64,000 nucleotides of DNA, taken from the NCBI GenBank assembly GCA_910577165.1, contig CAJTLX010000003.1, positions 1 through 64,000 of the forward strand, in the 5' to 3' direction. Shown here one piece after another: positions 44,513 through 53,043 of the stretch. The position numbers and the translations under genes were made by a program. The first letter of the stretch is position 1. The number at the start of each line of letters is the position of its first letter. A model generated the notes under the pieces. The model saw only the letters and a list, made by a program, of their open reading frames with translations. It was not told the origin of the DNA and did not search any database. The stretch comes from an uncultured Lachnospiraceae bacterium. GTDB lineage: Bacteria; Bacillota; Clostridia; Lachnospirales; Lachnospiraceae.

Positions 44513-44801
44513 TTAATTTATTTTTTCATTTGTAAAATATGGCACAATCAAATATGCACCTGCGTGAATATCGTCATTTCGCAGACCATTAAATGCACAC
44601 GCTGGTCACGGTCTTTACCTGCGCATCCTTCTCCCTCGCCTTTACCTTTGTGACAAAAAACAAAGATAAGATCATAAGAAATACAACAAGGAAAAAAATC
44701 AGTGCGCGATCCGTAAAATAGCGGAACAAAAACAATTTGCGGAAATTCCTTTTCCTCTTCTTCGTAATAAACATCCCCGGCTGCAATTCATATATCATCA
44801 T
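44513..44801 (-). pseudogene. Broken YneA-like SOS cell-division inhibitor
   Basis: Divergent from lexA, the position of yneA. The open part (44589-44801, about 70 residues, AGGAGG before the ATG) has a short cytoplasmic start and one membrane helix (ALIFFLVVFLMILSLFFV), then AREKDAQVKTVTSV and a stop. In the next frame the DNA continues NGLRNDDIHAGAYLIVPYF to a stop at 44513, which is the end of a LysM domain. The middle of the LysM (the SGDTLWSIA part, about 25-30 residues) is missing and the frame is shifted. YneA blocks division during the SOS response. The promoter and SOS box are intact, so a membrane-only peptide may still be made. Confidence 0.72.
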
Positions 44802-44825
44802 CACTCATCCTCCTGCAACATTTTT

Positions 44826-44955
44826 CGAACTAATGTTCCTCTCTATTATATCGAACATTTGTTCGAAAGTCAATACCATTTCTCAAAATTCAGAACACAT
44901 ATTCGATTTTCGACAGAAATCGCAAAAAAATTCCAAAATCACGAACATTTGTTTT
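44826..44955. promoter_or_regulatory. Four SOS (LexA) boxes between yneA and lexA
   Basis: Consensus CGAAC-N4-GTTCG. The boxes are CGAACTAATGTTCC (44826-44839, one mismatch), CGAACATTTGTTCG (44852-44865, perfect), AGAACACATATTCG (44892-44905, two mismatches) and CGAACATTTGTTTT (44942-44955, two mismatches). Two serve the yneA promoter and one overlaps the lexA -35, giving LexA control of both divergent genes. Confidence 0.88.
44845..44873 (-). promoter_or_regulatory. yneA promoter with SOS box in the spacer
   Basis: On the minus strand TTGACT (44873-44868), 17 bases, TATAAT (44850-44845). The 17-base spacer contains the perfect SOS box, so LexA binding would occlude RNA polymerase directly. 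Confidence 0.88.
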
Positions 44956-44982
44956 GCATTTTAGAAACGGATATGGTATAAT
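44954..44982 (+). promoter_or_regulatory. lexA promoter
   Basis: TTGCAT (44954-44959), 17 bases, TATAAT (44977-44982), with TGG before the -10 (extended -10). The SOS box at 44942-44955 overlaps the -35, consistent with autoregulation. Confidence 0.85.
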
Positions 44983-45085
44983 TGTTTAGAGATGATATTG
45001 ATACTAATTTACATTTTTTATGCGCAGGAATGCATATAGAAGTAACTGTAAAAATCAAATACTCATAACAGAATGGAGAGTTGCT

Positions 45086-45697
45086 ATGTCATATGGAAAA
45101 ATTACACAAAAACAGCAGGAAATCCTGGAATATTTGAAAAAAGAGATTATCAGCAGGGGATATCCGCCGTCCGTGCGCGAGATCTGCGAGGCAGTTGATC
45201 TGCGCTCGACTTCCTCCGTACACTCCCACCTTGAAACCTTAGAGCGCAACGGCTATATTCGCCGCGATCCGGCAAAGCCGCGCGCGATAGAGATTGTAGA
45301 TAATAATTTCAATCTGACGCGCAAATCCGTAAGTGTCCCGATCCTTGGTTCAGTTGCCGCAGGAATGCCATTGTTGGCAGTTGAGAATGTGGAGGGGTAC
45401 TTCCCGATCCCGATTGAATATATGCCAAATACGGAGACATTTATGCTTCATGTCAAGGGGGAGAGCATGATCAATGCCGGGATCTACGATGGCGACAAGG
45501 TTCTTGTCCAAAAGCAGAGTACTGCAGAAAACGGCGATTTTGTTGTCGCTATGATTGAGGATGGGGTCACGGTAAAGACTTTTTACAAAGAGGACGATCA
45601 TATCCGCTTGCAGCCGGAAAATGATTTTATGGAACCGCTGATCTACGACGATGTGCAGATTATCGGCAAAGTAATCGGGCTGTTTCGTATGTTTTAA
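45086..45697 (+). CDS. lexA: SOS repressor LexA
   Basis: A self-cleaving repressor of DNA-damage genes. The 203 residues have the winged helix (QQEILEYLKKEI, PPSVREICEAV, SVHSHLETLERNGYI), the cleavage site Ala92-Gly93 in VAAGMPL, and the catalytic dyad Ser127 (KGESMIN) and Lys164 (TVKTFY). The ATG at 45086 has GGAGAG upstream and gives the standard length; the frame opens at 45020 but that leader is not LexA. RecA-stimulated cleavage would release the boxes at 44826-44955. Confidence 0.97.
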   Translation: MSYGKITQKQQEILEYLKKEIISRGYPPSVREICEAVDLRSTSSVHSHLETLERNGYIRRDPAKPRAIEIVDNNFNLTRKSVSVPILGSVAAGMPLLAVENVEGYFPIPIEYMPNTETFMLHVKGESMINAGIYDGDKVLVQKQSTAENGDFVVAMIEDGVTVKTFYKEDDHIRLQPENDFMEPLIYDDVQIIGKVIGLFRMF

Positions 45698-45702
45698 CCA
45701 CA

Positions 45703-45728
45703 GTCGGGCGGGGGAAACCCTGCCCGCA
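45703..45728 (+). terminator. GC-rich hairpin after lexA
   Basis: GGGCGGGG, loop GAAA, CCCTGCCC (one bulge), starting a few bases after the lexA stop. No good T-run follows, so it is a weak candidate terminator. Confidence 0.5.
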
Positions 45729-45753
45729 CAAGATTCATGTATTTATAGGATAT

Positions 45754-47121
45754 CTATTTTTGCCCTTCCTTAATTTTCTCTTCGCTTAGATATTCAAGGG
45801 CTTTTTCGAGTACGGTATCTTTTCCACAAAGATAATCTTCCCCGGTTTCTTCCACTAAAAGATCTGGCAAAATTCCCTTCCCAATAAATTCAGTCCCATC
45901 GAAAAGCCGGTGTCCTACAGAACAGATTCTAAGAAAACCGCCGAGGCGCAAACGTTTGATCAGCGGTGTTCCGGTAGTGCCAAGTGTTGGCGTTCCCATA
46001 AGGATAGCGCGCTTCGTGCTTTTAAACATGGCAGTGAAATCTTCCGCTGCGGAAATGGTACCTCTTGAGGTCAGAATAATCACCGATCCATTATAGAACG
46101 CTTTCTGTCCGGGCGCGCCAAAAGAGTCCACATACGTAAAATAATATTGATTCTTTGCCATTTCAAAGCAGCGTTTTACTTCCTCCGGCTCACAGAGTCC
46201 ATCCCTTATCAACTTTTCTATTTTCTTTTCACTCATCCGTAGATATTGACTTGCGGAGGCCAGATCCACTCCACTTATCTGTCGGATTTTTTTCTGATAA
46301 GCATGAAATTCACCGGGGATAAATAATTCTGCAACCTTCGCCGCATAGGCCGTCATTCCCCCGATATTATTTCGCAGATCAAAAATCACCCCCGCAAATG
46401 TTTTATCCGCATTGCTTGTCCCTTGGGAAAGTGCCGAAAAGATCTCCTGCGCTGCATCGAAATTTAAAAAATTATCTATGCGCGCATACAGGATTTTAGG
46501 ATAAATTCGCATTTCTAGTTTTGTTCCACAACAATGATAAAAATTATCGCTCCCCTCCTCCCCCCTATCTTTTTTATCCCTTTTGAATGAAATCATCGAA
46601 GGGTTCTCTTCTTCCAAATTAAAAGATAGCATTCCCAGTGGAGTCAATATCCAGTTTGCAGATTTTTTTAAGAAAAATGGCAAAATTCTTTCCACTGACT
46701 CAGGACTGGCATAATCCCCTACATGATAGATATACCGAAAACATTGTTTTATGATATCCTGCACTCTTGTCCCATTTATCTCTAAAATTTCTGTCCCCAA
46801 AAGCTCCTTTAACTCTTCCACTGTTTCTCCAATAAACCATCTTCCCTCCCGAAAAACAAGGCGGAATGGCAAAACTCCACTTTCCGCAATCAGTTTTTCC
46901 GGAAAGCGGTAGTCCGTATGTCCATCTCCCAAAAGATTTACAAATTCTGCCAGTAAAAGGTGCAGTTCCTTCTCGGAATTAATACAGAATATACGGGAGA
47001 GGTATTCCTTGTACACGACATCCCAATCTAACATCCGCTCCTTAAAGTAAGGAAATACTTCTTCAGCAAATTTCCAGATTGTGGACAGATCATAGATCCC
47101 ATCAATATGCATTTCTGTCAT
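45754..47121 (-). CDS. S41 family peptidase (C-terminal processing peptidase-like)
   Basis: A 455-residue S41-type serine peptidase. The core has GVIFDLRNNIGGMTAYA, and the nucleophile region SRGTISAAEDFTAMFK with Ser in the position of tail-specific proteases, then GTPTLGTTG. No PDZ domain or signal peptide is evident, so it is probably cytoplasmic and more like the tricorn/IRBP-like branch. The ATG at 47121 (MTEMHIDG) follows GGAGG; an earlier ATG at 47136 lies in that site. Monocistronic, with its own promoter. Confidence 0.82.
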   Translation of the reverse strand: MTEMHIDGIYDLSTIWKFAEEVFPYFKERMLDWDVVYKEYLSRIFCINSEKELHLLLAEFVNLLGDGHTDYRFPEKLIAESGVLPFRLVFREGRWFIGETVEELKELLGTEILEINGTRVQDIIKQCFRYIYHVGDYASPESVERILPFFLKKSANWILTPLGMLSFNLEEENPSMISFKRDKKDRGEEGSDNFYHCCGTKLEMRIYPKILYARIDNFLNFDAAQEIFSALSQGTSNADKTFAGVIFDLRNNIGGMTAYAAKVAELFIPGEFHAYQKKIRQISGVDLASASQYLRMSEKKIEKLIRDGLCEPEEVKRCFEMAKNQYYFTYVDSFGAPGQKAFYNGSVIILTSRGTISAAEDFTAMFKSTKRAILMGTPTLGTTGTPLIKRLRLGGFLRICSVGHRLFDGTEFIGKGILPDLLVEETGEDYLCGKDTVLEKALEYLSEEKIKEGQK

Positions 47122-47154
47122 AGCTAAAACCTCCAAAAGATATTATACACAAAT

Positions 47155-47183
47155 ATAATATTCCCCCGCGAAAAAAATTACAA
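47155..47183 (-). promoter_or_regulatory. Promoter of the S41 peptidase gene
   Basis: On the minus strand TTGTAA (47183-47178), 17 bases, TATTAT (47160-47155). A second TATAAT lies about 17 bases further down (near 47137-47145) without a matching -35. Confidence 0.55.
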
Positions 47184-47221
47184 GTCTTGAAAAATAGCAA
47201 AAAATCTGCTATAATATAGAT

Positions 47222-47251
47222 CGAGTCGGGAAGAAAAATCTTCCCGACTCG
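47222..47251. repeat. GGGAAGA-TCTTCCC hairpin repeat
   Basis: CGAGTCGGGAAGA, loop AAAA, TCTTCCCGACTCG: a perfect 13-base stem. The core GGGAAGAAAAATCTTCCC recurs with small changes at 57407-57439. No T-run follows in either direction. It may still act as the terminator of the heptad-repeat gene on the minus strand. Confidence 0.65.
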
Positions 47252-47293
47252 TCTGCACCCACAATATTTTTTCTACCTATTCGCTTCCACTGC

Positions 47294-49480
47294 TTATTTC
47301 TTTATCTCCTCCGTCCGAATTACAAAACTTACACTGCCGTCCATCTCACTATTTCTTCCGGTAAAACTCTTGTACTGTGTTGCTGCGTCAATCATCGCGT
47401 CAAGCTTTTTATAGACACTGATCAGATCCGCATCTTCTAAGGCATTTAAAAGCTTTCCAATCCCTTCTTCCCGATATTCTTCCATGCCATCCGAAAGTGT
47501 AGCACTGCCCTCTGCTAGTTCCTTAGCACCATCAGAAAGCTTATTCGCTCCGGAGGAAAGTTCATTCGCTCCATCCGCAAGCTCCTTAGCACCATCTTTT
47601 AAGCTTACACTGCCCTCCGCCAAAGCATCTGCGCCGCCGGAAAGAGTTTTTGTTCCCTCGTACAAGCTGTCCGCACCTGCGTTAAGCTGTCCGCCCGCCG
47701 TCTTTAACTGGGCAAGACCCGCATCCAGTTCTGTTGCTCCGCTCTCTATTTGAAGGATTCCGCTTTCCAGAGCACCAAATCCTTCAGTTAATGCAGGGAG
47801 TTTTCCCGCTAATTCTCCAATTCCCGCATCCAATGTCTTTGCGCCCTCTGCCAGTGCTGCTGCCCCAGAGGAAAGTGCTTCTCCCCCCGCATCCAAATTT
47901 GCCGCGCCAGTTAAAAGCGCGCTAACTCCACTCTTTAATGCGCCCTCTTCTGCCATGCTGTCCGCAATCTGCTGCTGTGCCGCAATTGTCTGTTGCAATG
48001 TGCCAATCATGGTTTGCAGGGAAGTCATTGTCTCCGCATCCAGTCCCTGCCCATAAGCCTTTGCGAATGCACTCAGCCCGTTAAGTACCTGCTGATTGTA
48101 GGAAATTGTTGCAACAAGTGAAGCATAGGCGGTATCCACACCCTCATCAAGGCCTGCAAGCCCCGCTGAAAGCTGATCTATTCCAGCGTTCAGATTCTTA
48201 ACGCCTTCCTGTAACTGCCCCGCGCCGCCGCTAAGTTCCTTACTGCCCGCTGCTAACGCACCCACTCCTTTTTCTGCCGCGTCCACACCTGCTGCAAATT
48301 CTTTCGCGCCATCATTCAAGCTTTTCGCACCTGCTGCCAGTGCCGCAGAACCTTTCTTCGCGCTCTCAAGTCCAGCAATAAAACTGTGCATTCCCTCAGA
48401 AAGTGTCTTCGCGCCACCCTGCAAATCTTTTGCCCCATTCGCAAGTACCAACATATTTTCCGAGAGGGTTGTTGCCCCAGAAGAAAGCGTTCCCGCACCA
48501 TCGGAAAGTTTCTTTGCACCTTCGGCTAATTCCTTCGCTCCATCTTTTAAGTTTCCCGCGCCATCTTTTAACTTTAAAGTGCCCTCCGCCAACTCATCCG
48601 TCGCATCGCTAAGTCTGGTAAATGCATCGCTAAGGGAATCTAAATCCGCTTCCTCATCAAGCGTAAGATCCGCAAACAAACTATTGGTCGCTACCGTAAA
48701 AGTATTTGTCAGCGAGAAATCCACCATATCCGCAGTGATCTCCGCATAGTCCGCAGAAAAATCGTCAGAAAGCCCAAGGCTCTCTGCCACACCCGGCATT
48801 CCAACTAAAACCGCCGCACATACATTCCCTTCATGGAGCAGCTTTCCATGCGTTATTTCGATATTGGAAAATTTTTCCTCGTCGAGCAGAACCGCTGTCG
48901 CCATTGCAAATGGAACAACGATCTCCTCCTCCCCGCCATCAAGTTTTACTTTCTCAGTGCGATGATTATAGTAGTTAAAACGTATGGTTACTTTGCCGCT
49001 CTTTCCTGCCAAATCACTTGCTGAAATTTCCTTGCCATCCAGAAAATACACCACATTCACGCCGACCGGAGCCGCCTCACTTGTCGTTCCGCGATAGGTG
49101 ATATCGCTTCCATTTGCCTGCCAGGTCAGATTCGCGCCATCCTGCGCAAATTCTTCATTGCCCTTTACATTGACAATATCCTGCAGACTTGTGATATCGG
49201 AGAGGCTACTTAGCGCGTCCGGATTGGTCAGGGTATCCGTTACTACAATTTTATTTTCCTTCCCGTCCGCACCGGTAAATACATAGACCACTTCCTTTTT
49301 CGCCATTTTAAGCGCGCTCTCTGTCTTTGTCACCGAAAGCTTTGCCTCCGAATTTACCCCGACAGTTACCGCATTGCCCACTCCCGCATCCACGCGGTTT
49401 CCCGCATACATAAAAGTCGCTCCCGCCGAAAGTGCCACAATCAATCCACCTGCAACTAATTTCTGATATGTCTTCATCAT
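47294..49480 (-). CDS. Membrane-anchored heptad-repeat protein (YhgE/Pip-type xxxLxxG repeats)
   Basis: A 728-residue protein with an N-terminal membrane segment or uncleaved signal (KLVAGGLIVALSAGATFMYAG, about residues 5-27) and, from about 280 to 690, an almost unbroken series of seven-residue repeats of the form xxxLxxG (GAKELAEGAKKLSDGAGTL and so on), as in YhgE/Pip proteins. It lacks the C-terminal ABC-2-like helices of YhgE. The 49480 start (MMKTYQ) follows GAGGAAG. It is 74 bases after the MMPL gene and co-directional, so one operon under the TetR regulator is likely. A role as an external arm or periplasm-like spacer for the transporter is inference. Confidence 0.8.
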   Translation of the reverse strand: MMKTYQKLVAGGLIVALSAGATFMYAGNRVDAGVGNAVTVGVNSEAKLSVTKTESALKMAKKEVVYVFTGADGKENKIVVTDTLTNPDALSSLSDITSLQDIVNVKGNEEFAQDGANLTWQANGSDITYRGTTSEAAPVGVNVVYFLDGKEISASDLAGKSGKVTIRFNYYNHRTEKVKLDGGEEEIVVPFAMATAVLLDEEKFSNIEITHGKLLHEGNVCAAVLVGMPGVAESLGLSDDFSADYAEITADMVDFSLTNTFTVATNSLFADLTLDEEADLDSLSDAFTRLSDATDELAEGTLKLKDGAGNLKDGAKELAEGAKKLSDGAGTLSSGATTLSENMLVLANGAKDLQGGAKTLSEGMHSFIAGLESAKKGSAALAAGAKSLNDGAKEFAAGVDAAEKGVGALAAGSKELSGGAGQLQEGVKNLNAGIDQLSAGLAGLDEGVDTAYASLVATISYNQQVLNGLSAFAKAYGQGLDAETMTSLQTMIGTLQQTIAAQQQIADSMAEEGALKSGVSALLTGAANLDAGGEALSSGAAALAEGAKTLDAGIGELAGKLPALTEGFGALESGILQIESGATELDAGLAQLKTAGGQLNAGADSLYEGTKTLSGGADALAEGSVSLKDGAKELADGANELSSGANKLSDGAKELAEGSATLSDGMEEYREEGIGKLLNALEDADLISVYKKLDAMIDAATQYKSFTGRNSEMDGSVSFVIRTEEIKK

Positions 49481-49554
49481 AATCTTCCTCTTTTCCGCCG
49501 TCCCCACGGTCAAATTTTTTTAAATCATCCTTAAAAATACCATTAAATCTAAAA

Positions 49555-51675
49555 TTAAGCTAAGCGATTCTCCTTATTTCCCTTGCCCGCCTTTCTGTCC
49601 GCAGCACTTCTCTCGCCAAGAAAATTATAGCTTGTTTTTACAATCACCCTGTCAAATAACAGCAGCATGGATGGCAATACACAGTTTACTACAATCATAC
49701 TGATAATCGCGCCCCTTGCCATCAGCGAACACAGGGAGCTTATCATATCGATATCCGAGTACAGCCCAACTCCAAATGTCGCGGCAAAGAAACAGAATGC
49801 GCTGATTAAAATGGAACTCATCGAAGTGCTAAGTGCCGTAGTAACGGACTCCATCTTCTCATTCCCAAGACTTCGCTCCTTGCGGTAGCGGGTAGTCATT
49901 AAAATTGCATAGTCCACAGTCGCGCCAAGCTGTATGGTTCCGATAACAATGGAGGCGATAAATGGAAGCTCCGTTTTAGTAAAGCACGGAATCCCCATAT
50001 TGATAAAGATTGCAAATTCGATTATCGCCACCAGCAAAACTGGAAGGGAAATGGAGCGGAACACAAACGCGATAATCACAAATACTGCGATAATGGAAAC
50101 CGCGCTGACCGTCTGGAAATCCACATTGGTAATCTCAATCAAATCTTTTGTACATGGTGCTTCACCGATCACCATACTCTTCGGATCATATTTCTTTACA
50201 ATATCATTTAACAGATTAATCTGGGCGTTGACCTCATCGGAAGCCACTTTGTACTCCGATGCGACAAGCATCAGCTGGTAGCGATCTCCCTTTAATTTTT
50301 CAGTCAGTTCTTTTGGAAAGAAATCCCCCGGCACTGCACCGCCCACAAAGGAATCAAAACCGAGCGCGAAGGAAATGCCATCCACCTTTGCAAGTTCATC
50401 AAGCATATCCGATGCAACCTTGCCGTCAAGTGCGGAATCTGCTAATACCATATGGATGGAATTCATATTGAAATTTTCCTCAAGCTTCTTGTTTGCCTGA
50501 ATACTTGCCAATTCATCCGGAAGTGTCCGGTCAAGGTTATAATAAACATCCGTATGTGTGTAGCCGTACAGCGCAGGGAATAAAATTGCTAAAAACAGTG
50601 CGACAAATACCCAGGAGTGTTTTGTGATAAAACTAGCACATTTCCCAATATCCGGAATCAGCGGGCGATGCATGGTCTTTGTGAGTGCCTTATCAAAAAT
50701 AAGGATCATTGCCGGGAGAATGGTGATACAGCCAACCACCCCAAAGACAACGCCTTTTGCCATCACAAGCCCAAGATCCTTGCCAAGGGTAAAACTCATA
50801 AAACACAGAGCGATAAACCCGGCAATGGTGGTGATGGAACTGCCCACCACGGAAGTTAATGTATTGGAGATTGCGTGTGCCATCGCACGGTTCTTATCCT
50901 TAGGAAAACGCTCCTGATTTTCCTTGTAGCTGTGCCATAAGAAAATGGAATAGTCCATTGTTACACCGAGCTGCAATACCGCACTGAGTGCCTTTGTAAT
51001 ATAGGAAACTTCCCCGAAGAAGTAATTGCTTCCAAGATTATATACAATCGCCATTCCGATACTAAGCAAAAACAGAAGCGGCGCAAGGAAGGAATCCATT
51101 GTTACCGAGAGAACCAACACGGAAAGTAACACGGCAATCATCACATAGATTGGGGTTTCCGAATCTGATAAATTCTTGGTATCCGTTACCACAGCGGACA
51201 TACCGGCGAGAAAACATTGCTTGTCGCCAATCTTTCGAATCTCCTCGATCGCCTGCATGGTTTCCGATGCGGAAGTAGTATCTTTAAAGAAAATTGCCAT
51301 CAGTGTGGTATCGCCATTCTGAAAAACATCAAGCAAATCCTTTGGCAAAAGCTCCATCGGCACGCTGATATCTAAAATGCTGTCGTACCAGATCACCGAA
51401 TCCACACCGTCCACTTGTTCAATCTTCTTCTTTAGTTCTGAAACATCTTTGTTTTCCATCCCTTCCACCATAAACATGGAAAACGCACCCTTACCGAAAT
51501 CCTCGAGCAAAATATCCTGCCCCACCATCGTGTCAATCTCGCCCGGCAGATAGTACAGTATGTCGTAATTCACTTTCGTGTTGACATAGCCAAACACCGA
51601 AGGAATCAATAACAAAATACTGATCACTAAAATCGGGACTCGGTACTTTACCACCTTTTTTCCAAAATTCACCAT
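49555..51675 (-). CDS. MMPL/RND superfamily transporter
   Basis: A 706-residue transporter with twelve predicted helices in two halves, each with a first helix, a large external domain and five more helices. The first half has ITKALSAVLQLGVTMDYSIF and the second IGTIQLGATVDYAILM, the repeated fourth-helix Asp motifs (GxxxDY) of MMPL/RND proteins. Substrates in the family are lipids, glycolipids or drugs, driven by the proton gradient. It heads the operon; the promoter at 51726-51754 is embedded in three TGACCA-type operators, so TetR control is very likely. Confidence 0.92.
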   Translation of the reverse strand: MVNFGKKVVKYRVPILVISILLLIPSVFGYVNTKVNYDILYYLPGEIDTMVGQDILLEDFGKGAFSMFMVEGMENKDVSELKKKIEQVDGVDSVIWYDSILDISVPMELLPKDLLDVFQNGDTTLMAIFFKDTTSASETMQAIEEIRKIGDKQCFLAGMSAVVTDTKNLSDSETPIYVMIAVLLSVLVLSVTMDSFLAPLLFLLSIGMAIVYNLGSNYFFGEVSYITKALSAVLQLGVTMDYSIFLWHSYKENQERFPKDKNRAMAHAISNTLTSVVGSSITTIAGFIALCFMSFTLGKDLGLVMAKGVVFGVVGCITILPAMILIFDKALTKTMHRPLIPDIGKCASFITKHSWVFVALFLAILFPALYGYTHTDVYYNLDRTLPDELASIQANKKLEENFNMNSIHMVLADSALDGKVASDMLDELAKVDGISFALGFDSFVGGAVPGDFFPKELTEKLKGDRYQLMLVASEYKVASDEVNAQINLLNDIVKKYDPKSMVIGEAPCTKDLIEITNVDFQTVSAVSIIAVFVIIAFVFRSISLPVLLVAIIEFAIFINMGIPCFTKTELPFIASIVIGTIQLGATVDYAILMTTRYRKERSLGNEKMESVTTALSTSMSSILISAFCFFAATFGVGLYSDIDMISSLCSLMARGAIISMIVVNCVLPSMLLLFDRVIVKTSYNFLGERSAADRKAGKGNKENRLA

Positions 51676-51695
51676 ATCTTCTCATCCTTTCATTT

Positions 51696-51776
51696 TGACC
51701 AACGGTCATTTTTCTGTTTGAAAATAGGATATCATAAAACTGACCATTCGTCAATATTAAAATTGACCATTGGTCA
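51696..51776. promoter_or_regulatory. Three TetR operator palindromes
   Basis: TGACCAACGGTCA (51696-51708), TGACCATTCGTCA (51741-51753) and TGACCATTGGTCA (51764-51776). The third is a perfect palindrome, TGACCA-T-TGGTCA; the first two have one or two mismatches. They flank and overlap the MMPL promoter; the tetR promoter lies 70 bases further on. Confidence 0.85.
51726..51754 (-). promoter_or_regulatory. Promoter of the MMPL / heptad-repeat operon
   Basis: On the minus strand TTGACG (51754-51749), 17 bases, TATCCT (51731-51726). The -35 lies inside the second operator; the first operator lies just downstream of the -10. Confidence 0.8.
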
Positions 51777-51848
51777 TTATTTAATATTCTGTTTAGAATT
51801 GTTAGAATTTGTTATGAAAAAGACGGGCATTTTACTATATTTGTGACC

Positions 51849-51878
51849 TTGCAAAAACCAAAAGGAATATGATATACT
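51849..51878 (+). promoter_or_regulatory. tetR promoter
   Basis: TTGCAA (51849-51854), 18 bases, TATACT (51873-51878). No operator copy overlaps it, so autoregulation is less certain than control of the MMPL promoter. Confidence 0.65.
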
Positions 51879-51926
51879 ATATTCGGGAAACAAAAATGAA
51901 CAGGAAAAGGCAGGAGGAAATATCCC

Positions 51927-52535
51927 ATGGGAACCAAAATCGACTTAAACAAACAACAAAAAAAAGAAACGCTTTTAAACACTGCGTTTCATCTTTTTAC
52001 GACCAAGGGGATTAACAAGACCTCCATCTCCGAGATTGCGGAGGCTTCCGGAATTGCAAAAGGTACTTTCTATCTGTACTTTACGGACAAGTATGATATC
52101 CGCAATAAACTGATCGCACATGAGTCAAGCCTTGTATTTAAAAAGGCTGCCGAGGCACTTGAGGCAGCAGGACTTACCCGCTTAGATGACAAGATTGTTT
52201 TTATCGTCGACCATATTCTCGACCAGCTTAATGAGAACCAGGCACTTTTAAATCTGATCAATAAAAATTTAAGCTGGGGGATCTTTAAGAATGCCCTGAT
52301 TGCGGGTTCGGATGAGGATATTGATTTCAGAAAGGTCTATGAGCAGATGATCGCCGAGGCAGATGTCCCGATCCGCGACCCGGAAATTATGCTCTTCCTT
52401 ATTATTGAGCTGGTCAGCTCGACCTGTTACAGTGCCATCCTCTACAAGGATCCCGTGGATTTAGCACGGTTAAAACCTCATCTGTTTGAGGTGATCCGCA
52501 GCATTATCACAGCGCATAAAAAACCGCTTGCGTGA
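51927..52535 (+). CDS. TetR/AcrR family regulator of the MMPL operon
   Basis: A 202-residue repressor: the N-terminal helix-turn-helix is clear (KGINKTSISEIAEASGIAKG then TFYLYFTDKYDI, about residues 27-60), and the C-terminal helices form the ligand pocket and dimer interface. It is divergent from the MMPL and heptad-repeat genes, with the operators between, a common layout for efflux systems where a substrate relieves repression. RBS AGGAGG before the ATG at 51927. A terminator follows directly. Confidence 0.9.
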   Translation: MGTKIDLNKQQKKETLLNTAFHLFTTKGINKTSISEIAEASGIAKGTFYLYFTDKYDIRNKLIAHESSLVFKKAAEALEAAGLTRLDDKIVFIVDHILDQLNENQALLNLINKNLSWGIFKNALIAGSDEDIDFRKVYEQMIAEADVPIRDPEIMLFLIIELVSSTCYSAILYKDPVDLARLKPHLFEVIRSIITAHKKPLA

Positions 52536-52571
52536 AAAAAAGGCACCTGCTATTTGGCAGATGCCTTTTTT
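52535..52571 (+). terminator. Rho-independent terminator of tetR
   Basis: AAAAAAGGCA-C-CTGC, loop TATTTG, GCAG-A-TGCCTTTTTT: a 14-base stem with one mismatch and a six-T tail. The A-run allows it to work also for the convergent methyltransferase remnant. Confidence 0.88.
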
Positions 52572-53041
52572 AAGATATCAAAATTTTAAAATTTAGAAAA
52601 AGCGTTAGCCGCCATGCGATCGGCACGGAGATCTTAATCTGTTCCTTTGTCGGGGTTGGTTCATTCAAATCCACAATAACAAGCCCATTTTTTACAAAGG
52701 TCTTTACATAGTCCTGCAATGTCCGATGCCGCCAAATTACGGGAATGGTTCCACCCCATAATGGTGCTTCCCAAGTTTTTGGCTCAAAATGCAGGTTGTG
52801 AACAGTCAACAGAAAAAAGTTCTGCACCTTTTTTTGCCAGTGACCTGGAATATCCACCCTCCCCGCATCCTAAATCAAGAATTTTCTTTCCCGCTACCTC
52901 TCCAAGCTTTTCAAGTGTGTAAGGCATGATAAACTGCATTCGGCTCTCCCCGTTCTGCGCCAATGCAAACCATTCTTCCCCCAGTTTATTCCATGCCTGT
53001 GTGGAACTATCCTCTCTGATGCTATCCATATTTTCCTTCAT
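52570..53041 (-). pseudogene. Class I SAM methyltransferase with internal deletion and frameshift
   Basis: The first part (53041 to about 52810) starts MKENMDSIREDSSTQAW and includes the SAM-binding motif KILDLGCGEGGYSRSLAKKG, then SVDCS, and stops soon after. In another frame the same DNA runs on to 52570 with HRTLQDYVKTFVKNG and EPTPTKEQIK, the C-terminal part of such methyltransferases. The central Rossmann strands (roughly 110-130 residues) are missing. A deletion with frameshift is the simplest explanation, and the gene cannot make a working enzyme. Confidence 0.78.
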
Positions 53042-53043
53042 GT

